From NCBI GenBank assembly GCA_033856515.1, contig JAWVEY010000077.1:1-64000 (forward strand): a stretch of DNA of 64,000 nt, given 5' to 3'. Source of the DNA: JALZKA01 sp033856515. GTDB taxonomy: Bacteria > Actinomycetota > Thermoleophilia > Solirubrobacterales > 70-9. Below, piece after piece: positions 33,440 through 44,881 of this stretch. The translations under genes and the position numbers were made by a program. The number at the start of each line of letters is the position of its first letter. The first letter of the stretch is position 1. The notes below the pieces were generated by a model. The model did not search any database. It had not been told where the DNA came from and worked only from the letters and a program-made list of their open reading frames with translations.

Positions 33440-34093
33440 ATGGACACTGCGGTCAACATCTCGCGCGCCAAGACGAGCGCACCCAAGAGCCCGAATGCTC
33501 GTGCGTTTGCGGCTGGCACCGGCGTGACCGCCGCCCTCATTGCGGCGGCGATTGCGGCTTTCGCCTCCATGGCCGCGTACGTCGCCTTCGAGGGCATGCC
33601 CTTCGGCTCCGGTGCTTCCTCTGACTCGACCGTTTCACTTCAGTCGGGCGCACCGCAGGCCGCCGCCCTGGCGGCCGGGACGACGGCCGACGCCGTCGCC
33701 GCCACCCCAGCGACGCCAACCCCAGCCGCCCTCGCCGAGATCCTTGCCGCTCTGCCCCCCGGCGCCACCGACGGCCCGGGCCCCGGTGGACCAACGGACG
33801 ACCCCATCACGGGCGGCGGCAACGGTCCCGGCCCGGTTGATCCTGTCGACCCCGTTGATCCCGACGTGCCAGGCGCCCTCCAGGGCACGCTTGGCGCCGT
33901 CGACGACGCCGCCGGTGGCCTGGGGCTCGACCTGCCGCTCAGCGAGCTCACCGACCCGATAACGAAGCCGGTCGACGACATCGTCGGAGGCACCCTCAAC
34001 AACGTCGGCAACGGCATCGGCGCCGGCAACCTCGGCGGCAAGGTCAACGGGACGCTCAACGGCGTCACCGGCGGCCTCCTCGGCGGCGACTAG
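33440..34093 (+). CDS. Membrane-anchored Pro/Gly-rich surface protein
   Basis: A 217-residue protein with a hydrophobic segment near residues 30-50 (VTAALIAAAIAAFASMAAYVA) and an exterior part of low complexity: Ala-rich, then PGPGGPTDDP, PVDPVDPVDPD and a C-terminal region of repeated Gly/Asn/Leu motifs such as GNGIGAGNLGGKVNG. The 'NG-x-G-x-L-x-G' repeats look like a simple elongated wall or stalk protein. The start ATG at 33440 has no clear ribosome-binding site. Its stop shares CTAG with the converging hydrolase gene. Function unknown, structural role likely. Confidence 0.7.
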   Translation: MDTAVNISRAKTSAPKSPNARAFAAGTGVTAALIAAAIAAFASMAAYVAFEGMPFGSGASSDSTVSLQSGAPQAAALAAGTTADAVAATPATPTPAALAEILAALPPGATDGPGPGGPTDDPITGGGNGPGPVDPVDPVDPDVPGALQGTLGAVDDAAGGLGLDLPLSELTDPITKPVDDIVGGTLNNVGNGIGAGNLGGKVNGTLNGVTGGLLGGD

Positions 34094-34815
34094 AGCTTCG
34101 AGCTCAGCCAGGCGAGCGCGACCGACTGCATCTCCTGGTCGTGCTGAATCGACCGGTGGTGCCCGCCCGGCAGGATGACGAGCTTCTTAGGCTCGGGCTT
34201 TCGGGCCGCGACCTCCTCGGAGAAGTCGCTCGGGATCCGCTCATCGCCCTTGGCGTGAAGGACGATCAGGGGCTTCGCGCCCATCAGCTCCGCCGCCTCG
34301 CGCAGGTCGTGCTCGCCGAGCCAGGCCTGTAGCGCATCCCTCGAGGCCTCGGTGACACGGAAGTCGAGCTGCTTCGCGGCGACCAAGCGGCGCAGGTGCT
34401 CCTCGCCGGCGGGGCAGATCGCGATCGCCCCGGCAATGGCGTTCGAGGTTGCGGCTGCGTGAATAGCCCAGAAGCCGCCCATGCTCGAACCACGCACGCA
34501 GACCTTCTCTGAGTCGACGCGGTCGTGCGAGGCGAGGAAGCGGGCCATCTTGGCGACGTCGCCAAGGGCGGCGGGGCTCATCTCGTCGGCCGACTCGCCG
34601 TGCCCCCGCTGGTCGTACGAGATCGCAGCCCAGCCGCTGGCCGCGCACATCCGGGCGAAGTCGCCGTGGTTTTCCTTGCGCGACCCGGCGCCGTGCAGGA
34701 TCACCATGCCCGGCCAGGTGCCCTCCGAGTCCGGGAGCCAGAGCCAGTAGGGACGGCCCTCGTGCTCGCCCCTTACGCTTGGGGCATCCGGGGAAGGCAG
34801 GGTACGCCGAAGCAT
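34090..34815 (-). CDS. Alpha/beta hydrolase (dienelactone-hydrolase/acyl-peptidase type)
   Basis: A 241-residue hydrolase: GMVILHGAGSRKENHGDFA (oxyanion region), SYDQRGHGES, RGSSMGGFW (nucleophile Ser), VLHAKGDERIP (Asp) and PGGHHRSI (His). These give a complete Ser-Asp-His triad. Substrate may be an ester or short peptide. The start is taken at ATG 34815; the frame extends to 34869, but that would overlap the divergent lysA. Its stop shares CTAG with the neighbouring surface-protein gene. Confidence 0.85.
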   Translation of the reverse strand: MLRRTLPSPDAPSVRGEHEGRPYWLWLPDSEGTWPGMVILHGAGSRKENHGDFARMCAASGWAAISYDQRGHGESADEMSPAALGDVAKMARFLASHDRVDSEKVCVRGSSMGGFWAIHAAATSNAIAGAIAICPAGEEHLRRLVAAKQLDFRVTEASRDALQAWLGEHDLREAAELMGAKPLIVLHAKGDERIPSDFSEEVAARKPEPKKLVILPGGHHRSIQHDQEMQSVALAWLSSKL

Positions 34816-34838
34816 GGGCCGGGAATAATGACCGCCCG

Positions 34839-36131
34839 ATGACGAACGAGACGCCAATCCACCTTCCACGCGGTTCGCGTGTCAACGAGCGAGGCCACCT
34901 AGAGGTGGGGGGATGCGACGTGGTCGAGCTCGCTCAAGAGTTCGGCACCCCCGCGTACGTCTATGCCGAGGACGACATCCGCTCCCGCGCGCAGGAGTAC
35001 CTCGATGCGTTCGGGGCGCGCACTCAGGACTTCGAGGTCGTGTACGCGTCCAAGGCCGCGCCGATCGGGGCGATCCTCAGCCTCCTCGCCGAGATGGGGC
35101 TGTCCGTCGACGTCGCGTCGGCGGGCGAGCTCCATGCCGCGCTACGCGCGGGAGCGGCTCCAGACCGGATCTATCTCCACGGCAACAACAAGACCGAAAC
35201 CGATCTCCGGCTTGCGACCGGGGCGTCCGTCGGGCACATCGTCTGCGACTCCTTCGACGAGATCGAGCGGCTCGACGGCATGCTCGACCGCCCGCAGCAG
35301 GTGATGATCCGCGTCACTCCCGGGATCAAGGCAAACACCCACAGCTACATCCAGACCGGGCAGCTCGACTCGAAGTTCGGCTTCGGCCTCGACGACGGCC
35401 TGGCGGCGAGAGGGATCGACGCGATCCGCGAGTCCTCGAACCTCAAGCTCGCCGGGCTGCACGCGCACATCGGGTCCCAGATCTTTGAGCTCGAGCCGTA
35501 CGTAAAGACGATCGAAGCGCTCGGGCGCCTGGCCGACGAGGCGGGACTCAGCGCCGACGAGCTGAGGCTCCTGAACGTGGGAGGCGGACTGGGGATCGCG
35601 TACGAGCCCAGCGACGAGCCACCCTCGATCGAGAGCTATGTCGACGTAAAGGTCAAGGGCGTCGAGCGCGTCTTCGATCCGGTGCCGAGGATCCTGGTCG
35701 AGCCGGGGCGCTCGCTGGTCGGCAACGCGGGCGTCACGCTCTATGAGGTCGGCACGGTGAAGGAGATACCCGGGGTAAGGACGTACGTCGCGGTCGACGG
35801 CGGCATGTCGGACAACCTGCGCCCGATGCTTTACGACGCGCGGTACGACGCGCTGATCGCGAACCGCGCCTCTGAGGCGCGCGACACGCGCGTCACGGTT
35901 GCAGGGATGCACTGCGAGTCGAGCGACATCATCGTGCGCGAAGTCGAAATGGCAGCACCAAGGGTGGGGGACGTCTTGGCAACTCCCGCCACGGGTGCGT
36001 ACGGTCATGCCATGGCGAACAACTACAACGGCATGCCGCGCCCGCCGGTCGTCTTCGCAAAGGACGGCGAGGCCCGCGCGGTCGTTCGCCGCGAGACCCG
36101 GGACGACCTGGTGGCGCGCGATGTCCAGTGA
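34839..36131 (+). CDS. lysA: Diaminopimelate decarboxylase
   Basis: A 430-residue PLP enzyme that makes L-lysine from meso-diaminopimelate. It has an N-terminal barrel with the PLP lysine in VVYASKAAP, HIGSQI, LNVGGGLGIAYEP, the EPGRSLVGNAG stretch and a C-terminal MHCESSDIIVRE with the cysteine contributed across the dimer, then GAYGHAMANNYNGMPRP. This is the last step of lysine synthesis. The gene starts at ATG 34839, divergent from the hydrolase by only 23 bases. Its stop overlaps the start of hom by 11 bases, so both belong to one aspartate-family operon. Confidence 0.97.
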   Translation: MTNETPIHLPRGSRVNERGHLEVGGCDVVELAQEFGTPAYVYAEDDIRSRAQEYLDAFGARTQDFEVVYASKAAPIGAILSLLAEMGLSVDVASAGELHAALRAGAAPDRIYLHGNNKTETDLRLATGASVGHIVCDSFDEIERLDGMLDRPQQVMIRVTPGIKANTHSYIQTGQLDSKFGFGLDDGLAARGIDAIRESSNLKLAGLHAHIGSQIFELEPYVKTIEALGRLADEAGLSADELRLLNVGGGLGIAYEPSDEPPSIESYVDVKVKGVERVFDPVPRILVEPGRSLVGNAGVTLYEVGTVKEIPGVRTYVAVDGGMSDNLRPMLYDARYDALIANRASEARDTRVTVAGMHCESSDIIVREVEMAAPRVGDVLATPATGAYGHAMANNYNGMPRPPVVFAKDGEARAVVRRETRDDLVARDVQ

Positions 36132-37344
36132 GGCCCGCATCGGGCTCCTCGGGAGAGGGACAGTCGGCGGCGCCTTCGCCGAACTGGTCGAAGCTCGTGC
36201 CGACGCCGTAGCGGAGGTCGCGGGGAGCCGCCCGTCGATCGCCGGTGTGCTGCGGCGCTCGGAGGGGGACTTCGACGAGATCCTCAGCGGCTCGGACATC
36301 GTCGTCGAGCTGATCGGCGGGACCGATCCGGCGCGCGACTACGTCCTGCGGGCACTCGAGGCGGGGAAGCATGTCGTCACCGCCAACAAGCAGCTGATTG
36401 CGCAGCACGGCGAGGAGCTGTTCGCGGCGGCGCGGGCGAACGGCGTCCAGCTTCGTTTCGAGGCCGCGGTGGCCGGCGTCGTCCCCGTCATCCGCGTGAT
36501 CTCCGAAAGCCTTGCCGCGACCGAGATGACGAAGGTTTTCGGGATCGTCAACGGGACGACCAACTTCATCCTCACTGAGATGGCCAGGACGGGAGCCTCC
36601 TACGACGACGCTCTCGCCCGGGCGCAGGAGCTGGGCTATGCCGAGGCGGATCCCACTGACGATGTCGGCGGCGCGGACGCGGCGGCGAAGATGGCGATCC
36701 TCGCCCGTCTCGCGTTCGACACGCCGGTCTCACTCGACGACGTCTCGTACGAGGGCATCACCGAGATCCGCTCCGAGGACATGGCATACGCAAAGGAGCT
36801 CGGACTTTCGCTGAAGCTCCTGGGCGTCGCCGAGGTGACCGACGCCGGGGTGAGCGTCCGCGTCTTCCCATGCTTTCTCTATCCGGGCCACCCGCTGGCG
36901 CCCGTCGAAGGCCCGTTCAACGCGGTGATGGTCCAGGCACCTGCAATCACCGAGATCACGATGTCCGGCCCGGGCGCCGGTGGCGTCGCGACGGCGACGG
37001 CCGTGCTCGGCGACGTCGTCTCGATCCTCGCCGGCGACGCGCCCGTTCATGAGACGAAACGCGAGCTCCCGGTCGTTTCCGACGTGGCGTCCTCCTTCTA
37101 CGTCCACCTGGAGGTGTTAGACCGCCCTGGCGTCCTCGCGGCCGTCGCCGACGTCTTCGGCCAGGCCGCGATCTCGGTCAAGAGCATGGTCCAGCAGGGC
37201 ATCGGCGAGCAGGCGCGTTTGATCATGGTCCTCCACGAGACGTCCGAGGAGGCCTTTTACGGTGCGCTCGCCGAGCTCGGAAAGCTCGACTTCATGCGCG
37301 CCGACCCGCGGGCGATCCGCGTGATCGAGGAGCAGTTTCGGTGA
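36121..37344 (+). CDS. hom: Homoserine dehydrogenase with C-terminal ACT domain
   Basis: A 407-residue enzyme that reduces aspartate semialdehyde to homoserine with NAD(P)H. Motifs: the Rossmann LLGRGTVGGAFAEL, VTANKQLIAQHG, EAAVAGVVPVIRV, the catalytic IVNGTTNFIL with the conserved Asn-Gly-Thr-Thr, and ELGYAEADPTDDVGGADAAAK. The last about 75 residues form an ACT regulatory domain (YVHLEVLDRPGVLAAVADVF), which usually mediates inhibition by threonine. Its ATG at 36121 lies inside the end of lysA (11-bp overlap). This places lysine and threonine branches under joint control. Confidence 0.96.
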   Translation: MSSEARIGLLGRGTVGGAFAELVEARADAVAEVAGSRPSIAGVLRRSEGDFDEILSGSDIVVELIGGTDPARDYVLRALEAGKHVVTANKQLIAQHGEELFAAARANGVQLRFEAAVAGVVPVIRVISESLAATEMTKVFGIVNGTTNFILTEMARTGASYDDALARAQELGYAEADPTDDVGGADAAAKMAILARLAFDTPVSLDDVSYEGITEIRSEDMAYAKELGLSLKLLGVAEVTDAGVSVRVFPCFLYPGHPLAPVEGPFNAVMVQAPAITEITMSGPGAGGVATATAVLGDVVSILAGDAPVHETKRELPVVSDVASSFYVHLEVLDRPGVLAAVADVFGQAAISVKSMVQQGIGEQARLIMVLHETSEEAFYGALAELGKLDFMRADPRAIRVIEEQFR

Positions 37345-37393
37345 GTCGGAAGAGCATTCCCGTTCTTGGAGCTGAAGGCGAAAGTCCGGTTAT

Positions 37394-37855
37394 TTGATTC
37401 GAAGGGCAACGGTTGACGACGCACCGGTGGTCTCGGCGCTGGTCAAGCGCGCATACGCGTCCTGGGTACCGATCATCGGCCGCCGCCCGCGGCCGATGGA
37501 CGAGGACTACGCCGAGACCTTCGCCGCAGCGGAGTTCGAAGCCTGGGTGAAGACCGACGGCGATCTCATTCGCGGGCTATTGATTCTCCAGCCCGAGCCC
37601 GACCACCTCTGGGTCGACAACGTTGCGGTGGATCCGGTTGCGGCGGGCACCGGCATCGCAACCGAGCTGCTCGATCACGCCGCCAAGCGAGCGATCGAAC
37701 TCGACCTTCCGGAGACCTGGCTCTTCACCCACGAGAAGATGCAGGTGAACCGCGAGATCTACCTCCACCTCGGCTGGACTCAGTTCGTGCCGGAAGATCC
37801 GATCGGCGACAACTTCGTCTACTTCCGCAAGCCAGTGGGCGAAGCGGGCGCGTAA
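37394..37855 (+). CDS. GNAT-family N-acetyltransferase
   Basis: A 153-residue acetyltransferase with the GNAT fold: start IRRATVDDAPVVSALVKRAY, acetyl-CoA binding stretch VDNVAVDPVAAGTGIATELL, where the usual Q/RxxGxG/A motif appears as AAGTGIA, and C-terminal YLHLGWTQFVPED. The first position of that motif is non-canonical (A rather than R/Q). It starts with TTG at 37394, between hom and thrC, and ends 13 bases before thrC, so it is an extra gene in the amino acid operon. The acceptor substrate is unknown. Confidence 0.85.
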   Translation: MIRRATVDDAPVVSALVKRAYASWVPIIGRRPRPMDEDYAETFAAAEFEAWVKTDGDLIRGLLILQPEPDHLWVDNVAVDPVAAGTGIATELLDHAAKRAIELDLPETWLFTHEKMQVNREIYLHLGWTQFVPEDPIGDNFVYFRKPVGEAGA

Positions 37856-37868
37856 GGTCCGCGGGGTC

Positions 37869-38903
37869 ATGCCTGCCGGTCTGATCGAGCGCTACCGCGA
37901 GCACCTCCCGCTGGAGGAGGGCGACCCCGTGGTCACCCTGAACGAGGGCTCGACGCCGCTGGTTGAGGCACCGGTGATCTCCGAGCGCGTCGGCGCGCGC
38001 GTCTATCTCAAGCTCGAGGGGGCGAATCCGACCGGCTCCTTCAAGGACCGCGGGATGACCGTCGCCGTCTCCCGCGCCGCCGGCCGCGGCGCCGAGGCAG
38101 TGATCTGCGCCTCGACCGGAAACACAGCGGCCAGTGCCGCCGCTTACGCTGCGCGGGCAGGAATGCGCGGTGCAGTGATCGTCCCGGAGGGCAAGATCGC
38201 GATCGGAAAGCTCGCGCAGGCGCTCATGCACGGCGCGCGCGTGATCGCGATCCGCGGCAATTTCGACGATGCGCTCACCCTCGTTCGCGAGCTGGCGCAG
38301 AAGCACCCGATCGAGCTCGTCAATTCGGTCAACCCGTACCGGATTGAGGGGCAGAAGACGGCGGCGTTCGAGGTTCTAGAGGACCTCGGCGAGGCGCCCG
38401 GCGCCCTGGCGATCCCCGTCGGCAACGCGGGCAACATCACCGCGTGGTGGCGCGGCTTCGGCGAGCGCGATGAGGCGCCGCGGCTTTACGGCTTTCAAGC
38501 CGAGGGCGCTGCGCCGCTCGTCAGCGGCAAGCCTGTCGCCAACCCCGAGACGGTCGCTTCGGCGATCCGCATCGGCAACCCCGCCCGCTGGGAGGAGGCG
38601 ATGACCGCCGTCACCCAGTCGCGAGGGCGCATCGCCGCCGTCAGCGATGAGCAGATCCTCGACGCATACCGGCTCCTCGCGTCCCGCGAGGGCGTCTTCT
38701 GCGAGCCGGCCTCCGCCGCGTCGGTCGCCGGCCTCCTCACCCACGGCCTTCCAGTCGTTGAGGGTGACTCGCCCCCCGAGACTGTCGTCTGCGTCTTGAC
38801 CGGCCACGGCTTGAAGGACCCGGACACCGCACTTGGCAAAGCGCCGGCGGTGGTCGGCTGCGAGAACGACTTCGCCGAGGTCGAGCGCGCCGTTTTCGAC
38901 TGA
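37869..38903 (+). CDS. thrC: Threonine synthase
   Basis: A 344-residue PLP enzyme that converts O-phosphohomoserine to threonine. It shows NEGSTPLVEAP, the PLP-lysine motif TGSFKDRGM, ICASTGNTAASAAAYAARAG and the phosphate loop PVGNAGNITAWWRGF. Length and motif order match the short actinobacterial-type enzyme. The start ATG at 37869 lies 13 bases after the GNAT gene. Homoserine kinase (thrB), often next to thrC in this order, is not in the window. Confidence 0.96.
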   Translation: MPAGLIERYREHLPLEEGDPVVTLNEGSTPLVEAPVISERVGARVYLKLEGANPTGSFKDRGMTVAVSRAAGRGAEAVICASTGNTAASAAAYAARAGMRGAVIVPEGKIAIGKLAQALMHGARVIAIRGNFDDALTLVRELAQKHPIELVNSVNPYRIEGQKTAAFEVLEDLGEAPGALAIPVGNAGNITAWWRGFGERDEAPRLYGFQAEGAAPLVSGKPVANPETVASAIRIGNPARWEEAMTAVTQSRGRIAAVSDEQILDAYRLLASREGVFCEPASAASVAGLLTHGLPVVEGDSPPETVVCVLTGHGLKDPDTALGKAPAVVGCENDFAEVERAVFD

Positions 38904-38967
38904 CTCGCGCGCGATTCGGCACGCCGCGTTCCCCATGTGTGACGCGGAGTAGCCGACGATCCGCAGC

Positions 38968-39597
38968 GTGTTGCGCCGGCTGGCAAGCCTTGTCGCACCT
39001 CCGCTCTGCGCGGTGTGCGCCGCTTCTTGTGATCCCAGCGATCCCATGTGCAGGAGCTGCGCGGGGAAGCTCGCGCGAATCCCGCCTCTGCGCTCCCTGC
39101 TGCCGGGCGGCCTGGAGCTCATCAGCGCGGTCCGATACGAGGGTGTCGCGCAGGAGCTTGTCCAGCGCATGAAGTTCTCCTCGCGCCTCGCCCTCGCGGA
39201 GGTTGCGGCCGAGCGGATGGTTCGAGCGTGGGGTGCGACGCGCGAGGGCTGGCTCGTCCCGGTGCCCGCGGCCCCCGCTCGCGAGCGAGCCCGAGGCTTC
39301 GACGACGCCGCGATTCTCGCGCGCTTGGTTGCCGAGAGCTGCGCGGAAGCTCGAGTCCTTCCTTGCCTCGCTCGCGATGATGGCCCGCGGCAGGTTCGCC
39401 GAACTCGCCACGAGCGCACCGCCGACCCGCCAAGAGTCTCACTCCTGAGTGAGTCGTTCGTCCTGTCGCCGGGGGGCTTCTGGCTAGTTGACGATGTGGC
39501 GACCACAGGCGCCACACTCGCCGCCTGTGCCCGCACGCTCACCGACCACGGCGCCAAACGCGTTCGCGCGCTCACCTTCGCCCGAGCGGACAATTGA
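38968..39597 (+). CDS. comF: ComF-family phosphoribosyltransferase-like protein
   Basis: A 209-residue protein with an N-terminal cysteine cluster (CAVCAASCDPSDPMCRSC) that should hold zinc, and a phosphoribosyltransferase-like domain with RARGFDDAAI, the RQVRRTRHERTADPPRVS block and the PRPP-binding loop LVDDVATTGATL. ComF proteins take part in DNA uptake or ssDNA handling in competent bacteria, but many non-competent bacteria carry them. It starts with GTG at 38968 and runs in the same direction as thrC and hpf. No other competence gene is nearby. Confidence 0.9.
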   Translation: MLRRLASLVAPPLCAVCAASCDPSDPMCRSCAGKLARIPPLRSLLPGGLELISAVRYEGVAQELVQRMKFSSRLALAEVAAERMVRAWGATREGWLVPVPAAPARERARGFDDAAILARLVAESCAEARVLPCLARDDGPRQVRRTRHERTADPPRVSLLSESFVLSPGGFWLVDDVATTGATLAACARTLTDHGAKRVRALTFARADN

Positions 39598-39625
39598 GCG
39601 GTCGAAGTGCGGACGTAAAGGCCCC

Positions 39626-39653
39626 TTGCGAAATCTCGTAAGAGGCGTAGAGT
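39626..39653 (+). promoter_or_regulatory. Predicted promoter of hpf
   Basis: TTGCGA (39626-39631) and TAGAGT (39648-39653), 16 bases apart, lie 36 bases ahead of the hpf start. They sit in the otherwise featureless gap after comF. Confidence 0.45.
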
Positions 39654-39688
39654 CCGAGGTGACTTTCCCCAACGCGAGGAGGCTTGCA

Positions 39689-40036
39689 GTGAGGATCGAG
39701 GTCCGAGGTCGGAACACCGAGGTGACTCCAGAACTCGAGGACGCAATCCGCAAGCGCTTCAAGAGGGTGGGCAAGCAGGTCTCCGAGCTTGCGACCCTGG
39801 ATGTTGAGCTCTGCGAGGAGAAGAATCCCCGCATCGCCGACAAGTACGTCGCCGAGGCGACGCTCCGCCTCAAGGGCAAGACGATCCGCGCCAAGGAGGC
39901 GAGCCCCGAGATGCTCGGCTCGATCCACCAGCTCGCCGAAGACGTGCGCCGCCAGGTGAAGAAGAACCGCGAGCTCCGCCGCCACCGTACGAAGTCCCGC
40001 CGCTTCTCGGCGAGGCTCCGGAATCGGGAGGCGTAA
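39689..40036 (+). CDS. hpf: Ribosome hibernation promoting factor, short form
   Basis: A 115-residue S30AE-domain protein that binds the 30S decoding region and stops translation in stationary phase. The start is GTG 39689, supported by GAGGAGG six bases upstream; the upstream frame of about 67 codons is non-coding. The beginning RIEVRGRNTEVTPELEDAIRKR is canonical. It ends with a basic stretch RRHRTKSRRFSARLRNREA. Many actinobacteria have the long form with a dimerisation domain; this gene stops after the S30AE domain plus a short tail, so it is a short-form HPF or YfiA-like protein. Confidence 0.93.
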   Translation: MRIEVRGRNTEVTPELEDAIRKRFKRVGKQVSELATLDVELCEEKNPRIADKYVAEATLRLKGKTIRAKEASPEMLGSIHQLAEDVRRQVKKNRELRRHRTKSRRFSARLRNREA

Positions 40037-40045
40037 GGCCCGGCT

Positions 40046-41182
40046 CTAGCCCAGGAAGCCTCCCACGGTCATCAATAGGACGACGCAGATCGCGGCGCTG
40101 ACGAGCGCTGCGCCGACGACGATCTCTTCGAGGCGGTGGTACGTCCATCCTTCCGGCTGCACCTCGCCGCTCCCTCGAACCCAGGGAAGCCGCATGCGGC
40201 GGGAGTTTGGCTGCCCGGCGCTGGCCGACACGCGTGCGACCGCAAGGGCAAGCAGCAGATATGTGGTCGCTACGCCGATGATCACGATGTTGAGAGCTGC
40301 CGAATCTCCCTTCCCGTCGCCCTCCGGCCCGGCGATCAGGAGCAAGCCGATCGGTATCCCGAACCCGATGATCCCGCCCGCCAGGTACACCCAGGGCCGG
40401 GTCGGGATAACGATGTCATCGAGGTCCGCGGCTGGCTCGACGGCGGTCCGCACTCGGCCCTTACGTCGCCGGGAATGGATGAGGGTGAAGCCGGACGGCA
40501 CCTGCCGAGAGGCGAACGAGCTGTCCGGCACCTCCTCGCCGGCAGGTCCGGCGACGACGCCGAGGTATCCATCCCGCCGCGTGAAATCGACGTCGCGCGC
40601 GGAAAGCGCGGTTGCGAGCTGTGCTGTGTGTGAGCGGGTGATGGGGCTCTGCACCACAGCGACCGCTTCGTGCCGCCCGTCCTGATGTAGCGCGAGGACC
40701 TGGACCGGATCGCGGAGGACGAGCGCGCGCCCCTCGCCCGCGATCGCCTCCCACGCCCTGTCGATCCCGAACAGCGCGGAGCTCGAGTCGAAGCGGCCGT
40801 CATCGGCAGAGATCAGCCAGAGGGGCCACGATGGCCCGAGATGTGTCGCTAACCCGGCGAACCCGGTAAGCGTTCCGCCGCGGTCACGAATCGGGAACAT
40901 GATCCGGTCGTGGAAGCGAACGTGGATGCGTCCACGAGTCGACTCGGTTGCCATTCCGGCGCCAAGCGCATCCGCCGGGGTCAGATCGAAGCGTTCGAGC
41001 TCTGTGAGGTAGAGCGAGCTCTTGCCCGGCGAGTAGCCGATGCCGAAGGCACGCATGGTTTCGATGTCGATCCCCCAGCGCGTGATCCGAGTCTGGATGT
41101 TCGCCCCTATGTCTGAGTTCCAGAGGTAATCCTCGAACAGTCCGGCCGAGTGCTCAAGAATCGCGCTCGTGGGCGCGGTCAC
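40046..41182 (-). CDS. Membrane protein with degenerate DnaG primase core
   Basis: A 378-residue protein that aligns, by eye, with the DnaG primase catalytic core (Toprim_N then TOPRIM). Residues 34-115 hold TRWGIDIETMRAFGIGYSPG and RFHDRIMFPIRDRGGTLTGF, both typical of DnaG. Residues about 150-185 match ILVEGYMDVIALHQAG in layout, but read LVLRDPVQVLALHQDG: the catalytic Glu is Arg 157 and the following Asp is Gln 161. The later DGDxAG metal motif is absent (AGPAGEE). There is no CHC2 zinc finger or helicase-binding domain; instead three membrane helices follow (about 264-285, 296-317, 353-375). Start GTG 41182 overlaps the endonuclease IV stop (GTGA). Not an active primase; real role unknown. 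Confidence 0.75.
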   Translation of the reverse strand: MTAPTSAILEHSAGLFEDYLWNSDIGANIQTRITRWGIDIETMRAFGIGYSPGKSSLYLTELERFDLTPADALGAGMATESTRGRIHVRFHDRIMFPIRDRGGTLTGFAGLATHLGPSWPLWLISADDGRFDSSSALFGIDRAWEAIAGEGRALVLRDPVQVLALHQDGRHEAVAVVQSPITRSHTAQLATALSARDVDFTRRDGYLGVVAGPAGEEVPDSSFASRQVPSGFTLIHSRRRKGRVRTAVEPAADLDDIVIPTRPWVYLAGGIIGFGIPIGLLLIAGPEGDGKGDSAALNIVIIGVATTYLLLALAVARVSASAGQPNSRRMRLPWVRGSGEVQPEGWTYHRLEEIVVGAALVSAAICVVLLMTVGGFLG

Positions 41183-41958
41183 GCCTCTAGCGCCTCGCGC
41201 ACGAATGCCATGTCCGCCTTGAGCAGGTCGATCTCGCGGGGCGTTTCGACCACAGTGGGCGCGTTCGCCGCGGCGATCATGTGCCGCAGGTCGTCGAGGT
41301 CGATGTGACCTTCGCCGATCGTCGTATGGCGGTCGGCGCCCGTGCCCGCCTTGTCGCGTGAGTCGTTCACATGCATGAGGTCGATCCCGCCGGTGATCTC
41401 GATCGCGCGCTCGACCGCGTCGGATAGGTCCTCGCCGGCGGCGTGCGCGTGGCAGGTGTCGAAGCAAAAGCCGATCTCGTTCTTTGTCTTGGCGAGGCCT
41501 ACCGCGTCCCAGAGCTTCGCCAGCGCGTCGAAGCGCCGCGCCACGGCGTTGTCGCCGCCCGCTGTGTTCTCGAGGTAGATCGGGATCTCGGACTCGACTT
41601 GCTCAAGGGTCCGCGTCCACCGGCTCACCCCTTCGTCGATCCCGTCCTCCGCGTGACCCGGATGGACGATGACGGCGATAGCGCCGATCTCGGCCGCCGC
41701 CTCGCACGTCTGCTTGAGGATCTTCCGCGAGCCATAGCGGATGTTCGGCTTGGGCGAGCAGACGTTGATCAGGTACGGCGCGTGCACGTAGATGCCGAGG
41801 TCCGCGGCCTTGAGCTCCTCCACGTCGTCTCGCGGCGGCGGCTTCTCCCACCCCTGGGGGTTCGAGAGGAAGAGCTGCACCAGCTCGGCGCCGATCGATT
41901 CGGCCTCGGCGAGGGGGTCCTCGCCCCAGATATGCGCGCCGACGGGTGGGATGGCCAT
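41179..41958 (-). CDS. nfo: Endonuclease IV-type AP endonuclease (TIM barrel)
   Basis: A 259-residue TIM-barrel protein of the AP endonuclease 2/deoxyribonuclease IV family, which cuts DNA at abasic sites in base excision repair. Metal-binding motifs are YVHAPYLINVCSP, VIVHPGHAEDG, YLENTAGGDNAVA, CFDTCHAHAAG and LMHVNDSRDKAGTGADRH, together with a late HID. The zinc histidine and aspartate set appears complete. Start ATG 41958, 67 bases from the divergent secA. Its TGA stop is overlapped by the GTG of the primase-like membrane protein, so the two are produced together. Confidence 0.9.
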   Translation of the reverse strand: MAIPPVGAHIWGEDPLAEAESIGAELVQLFLSNPQGWEKPPPRDDVEELKAADLGIYVHAPYLINVCSPKPNIRYGSRKILKQTCEAAAEIGAIAVIVHPGHAEDGIDEGVSRWTRTLEQVESEIPIYLENTAGGDNAVARRFDALAKLWDAVGLAKTKNEIGFCFDTCHAHAAGEDLSDAVERAIEITGGIDLMHVNDSRDKAGTGADRHTTIGEGHIDLDDLRHMIAAANAPTVVETPREIDLLKADMAFVREALEA

Positions 41959-42025
41959 TCGTGCCGAGGATATGAGCCTGCAACCGCGCGAAGCCGCTGC
42001 CCTGCGAGCGTTACCCTCAGTGGCC

Positions 42026-44876
<2,851 letters not shown>

Positions 44877-44881
<5 letters not shown>

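Noticed and set aside
40046..41182. Functional DNA primase
   Set aside because: The catalytic Glu/Asp and DGD motifs of the TOPRIM domain are missing and the zinc-binding and helicase-binding domains are absent.
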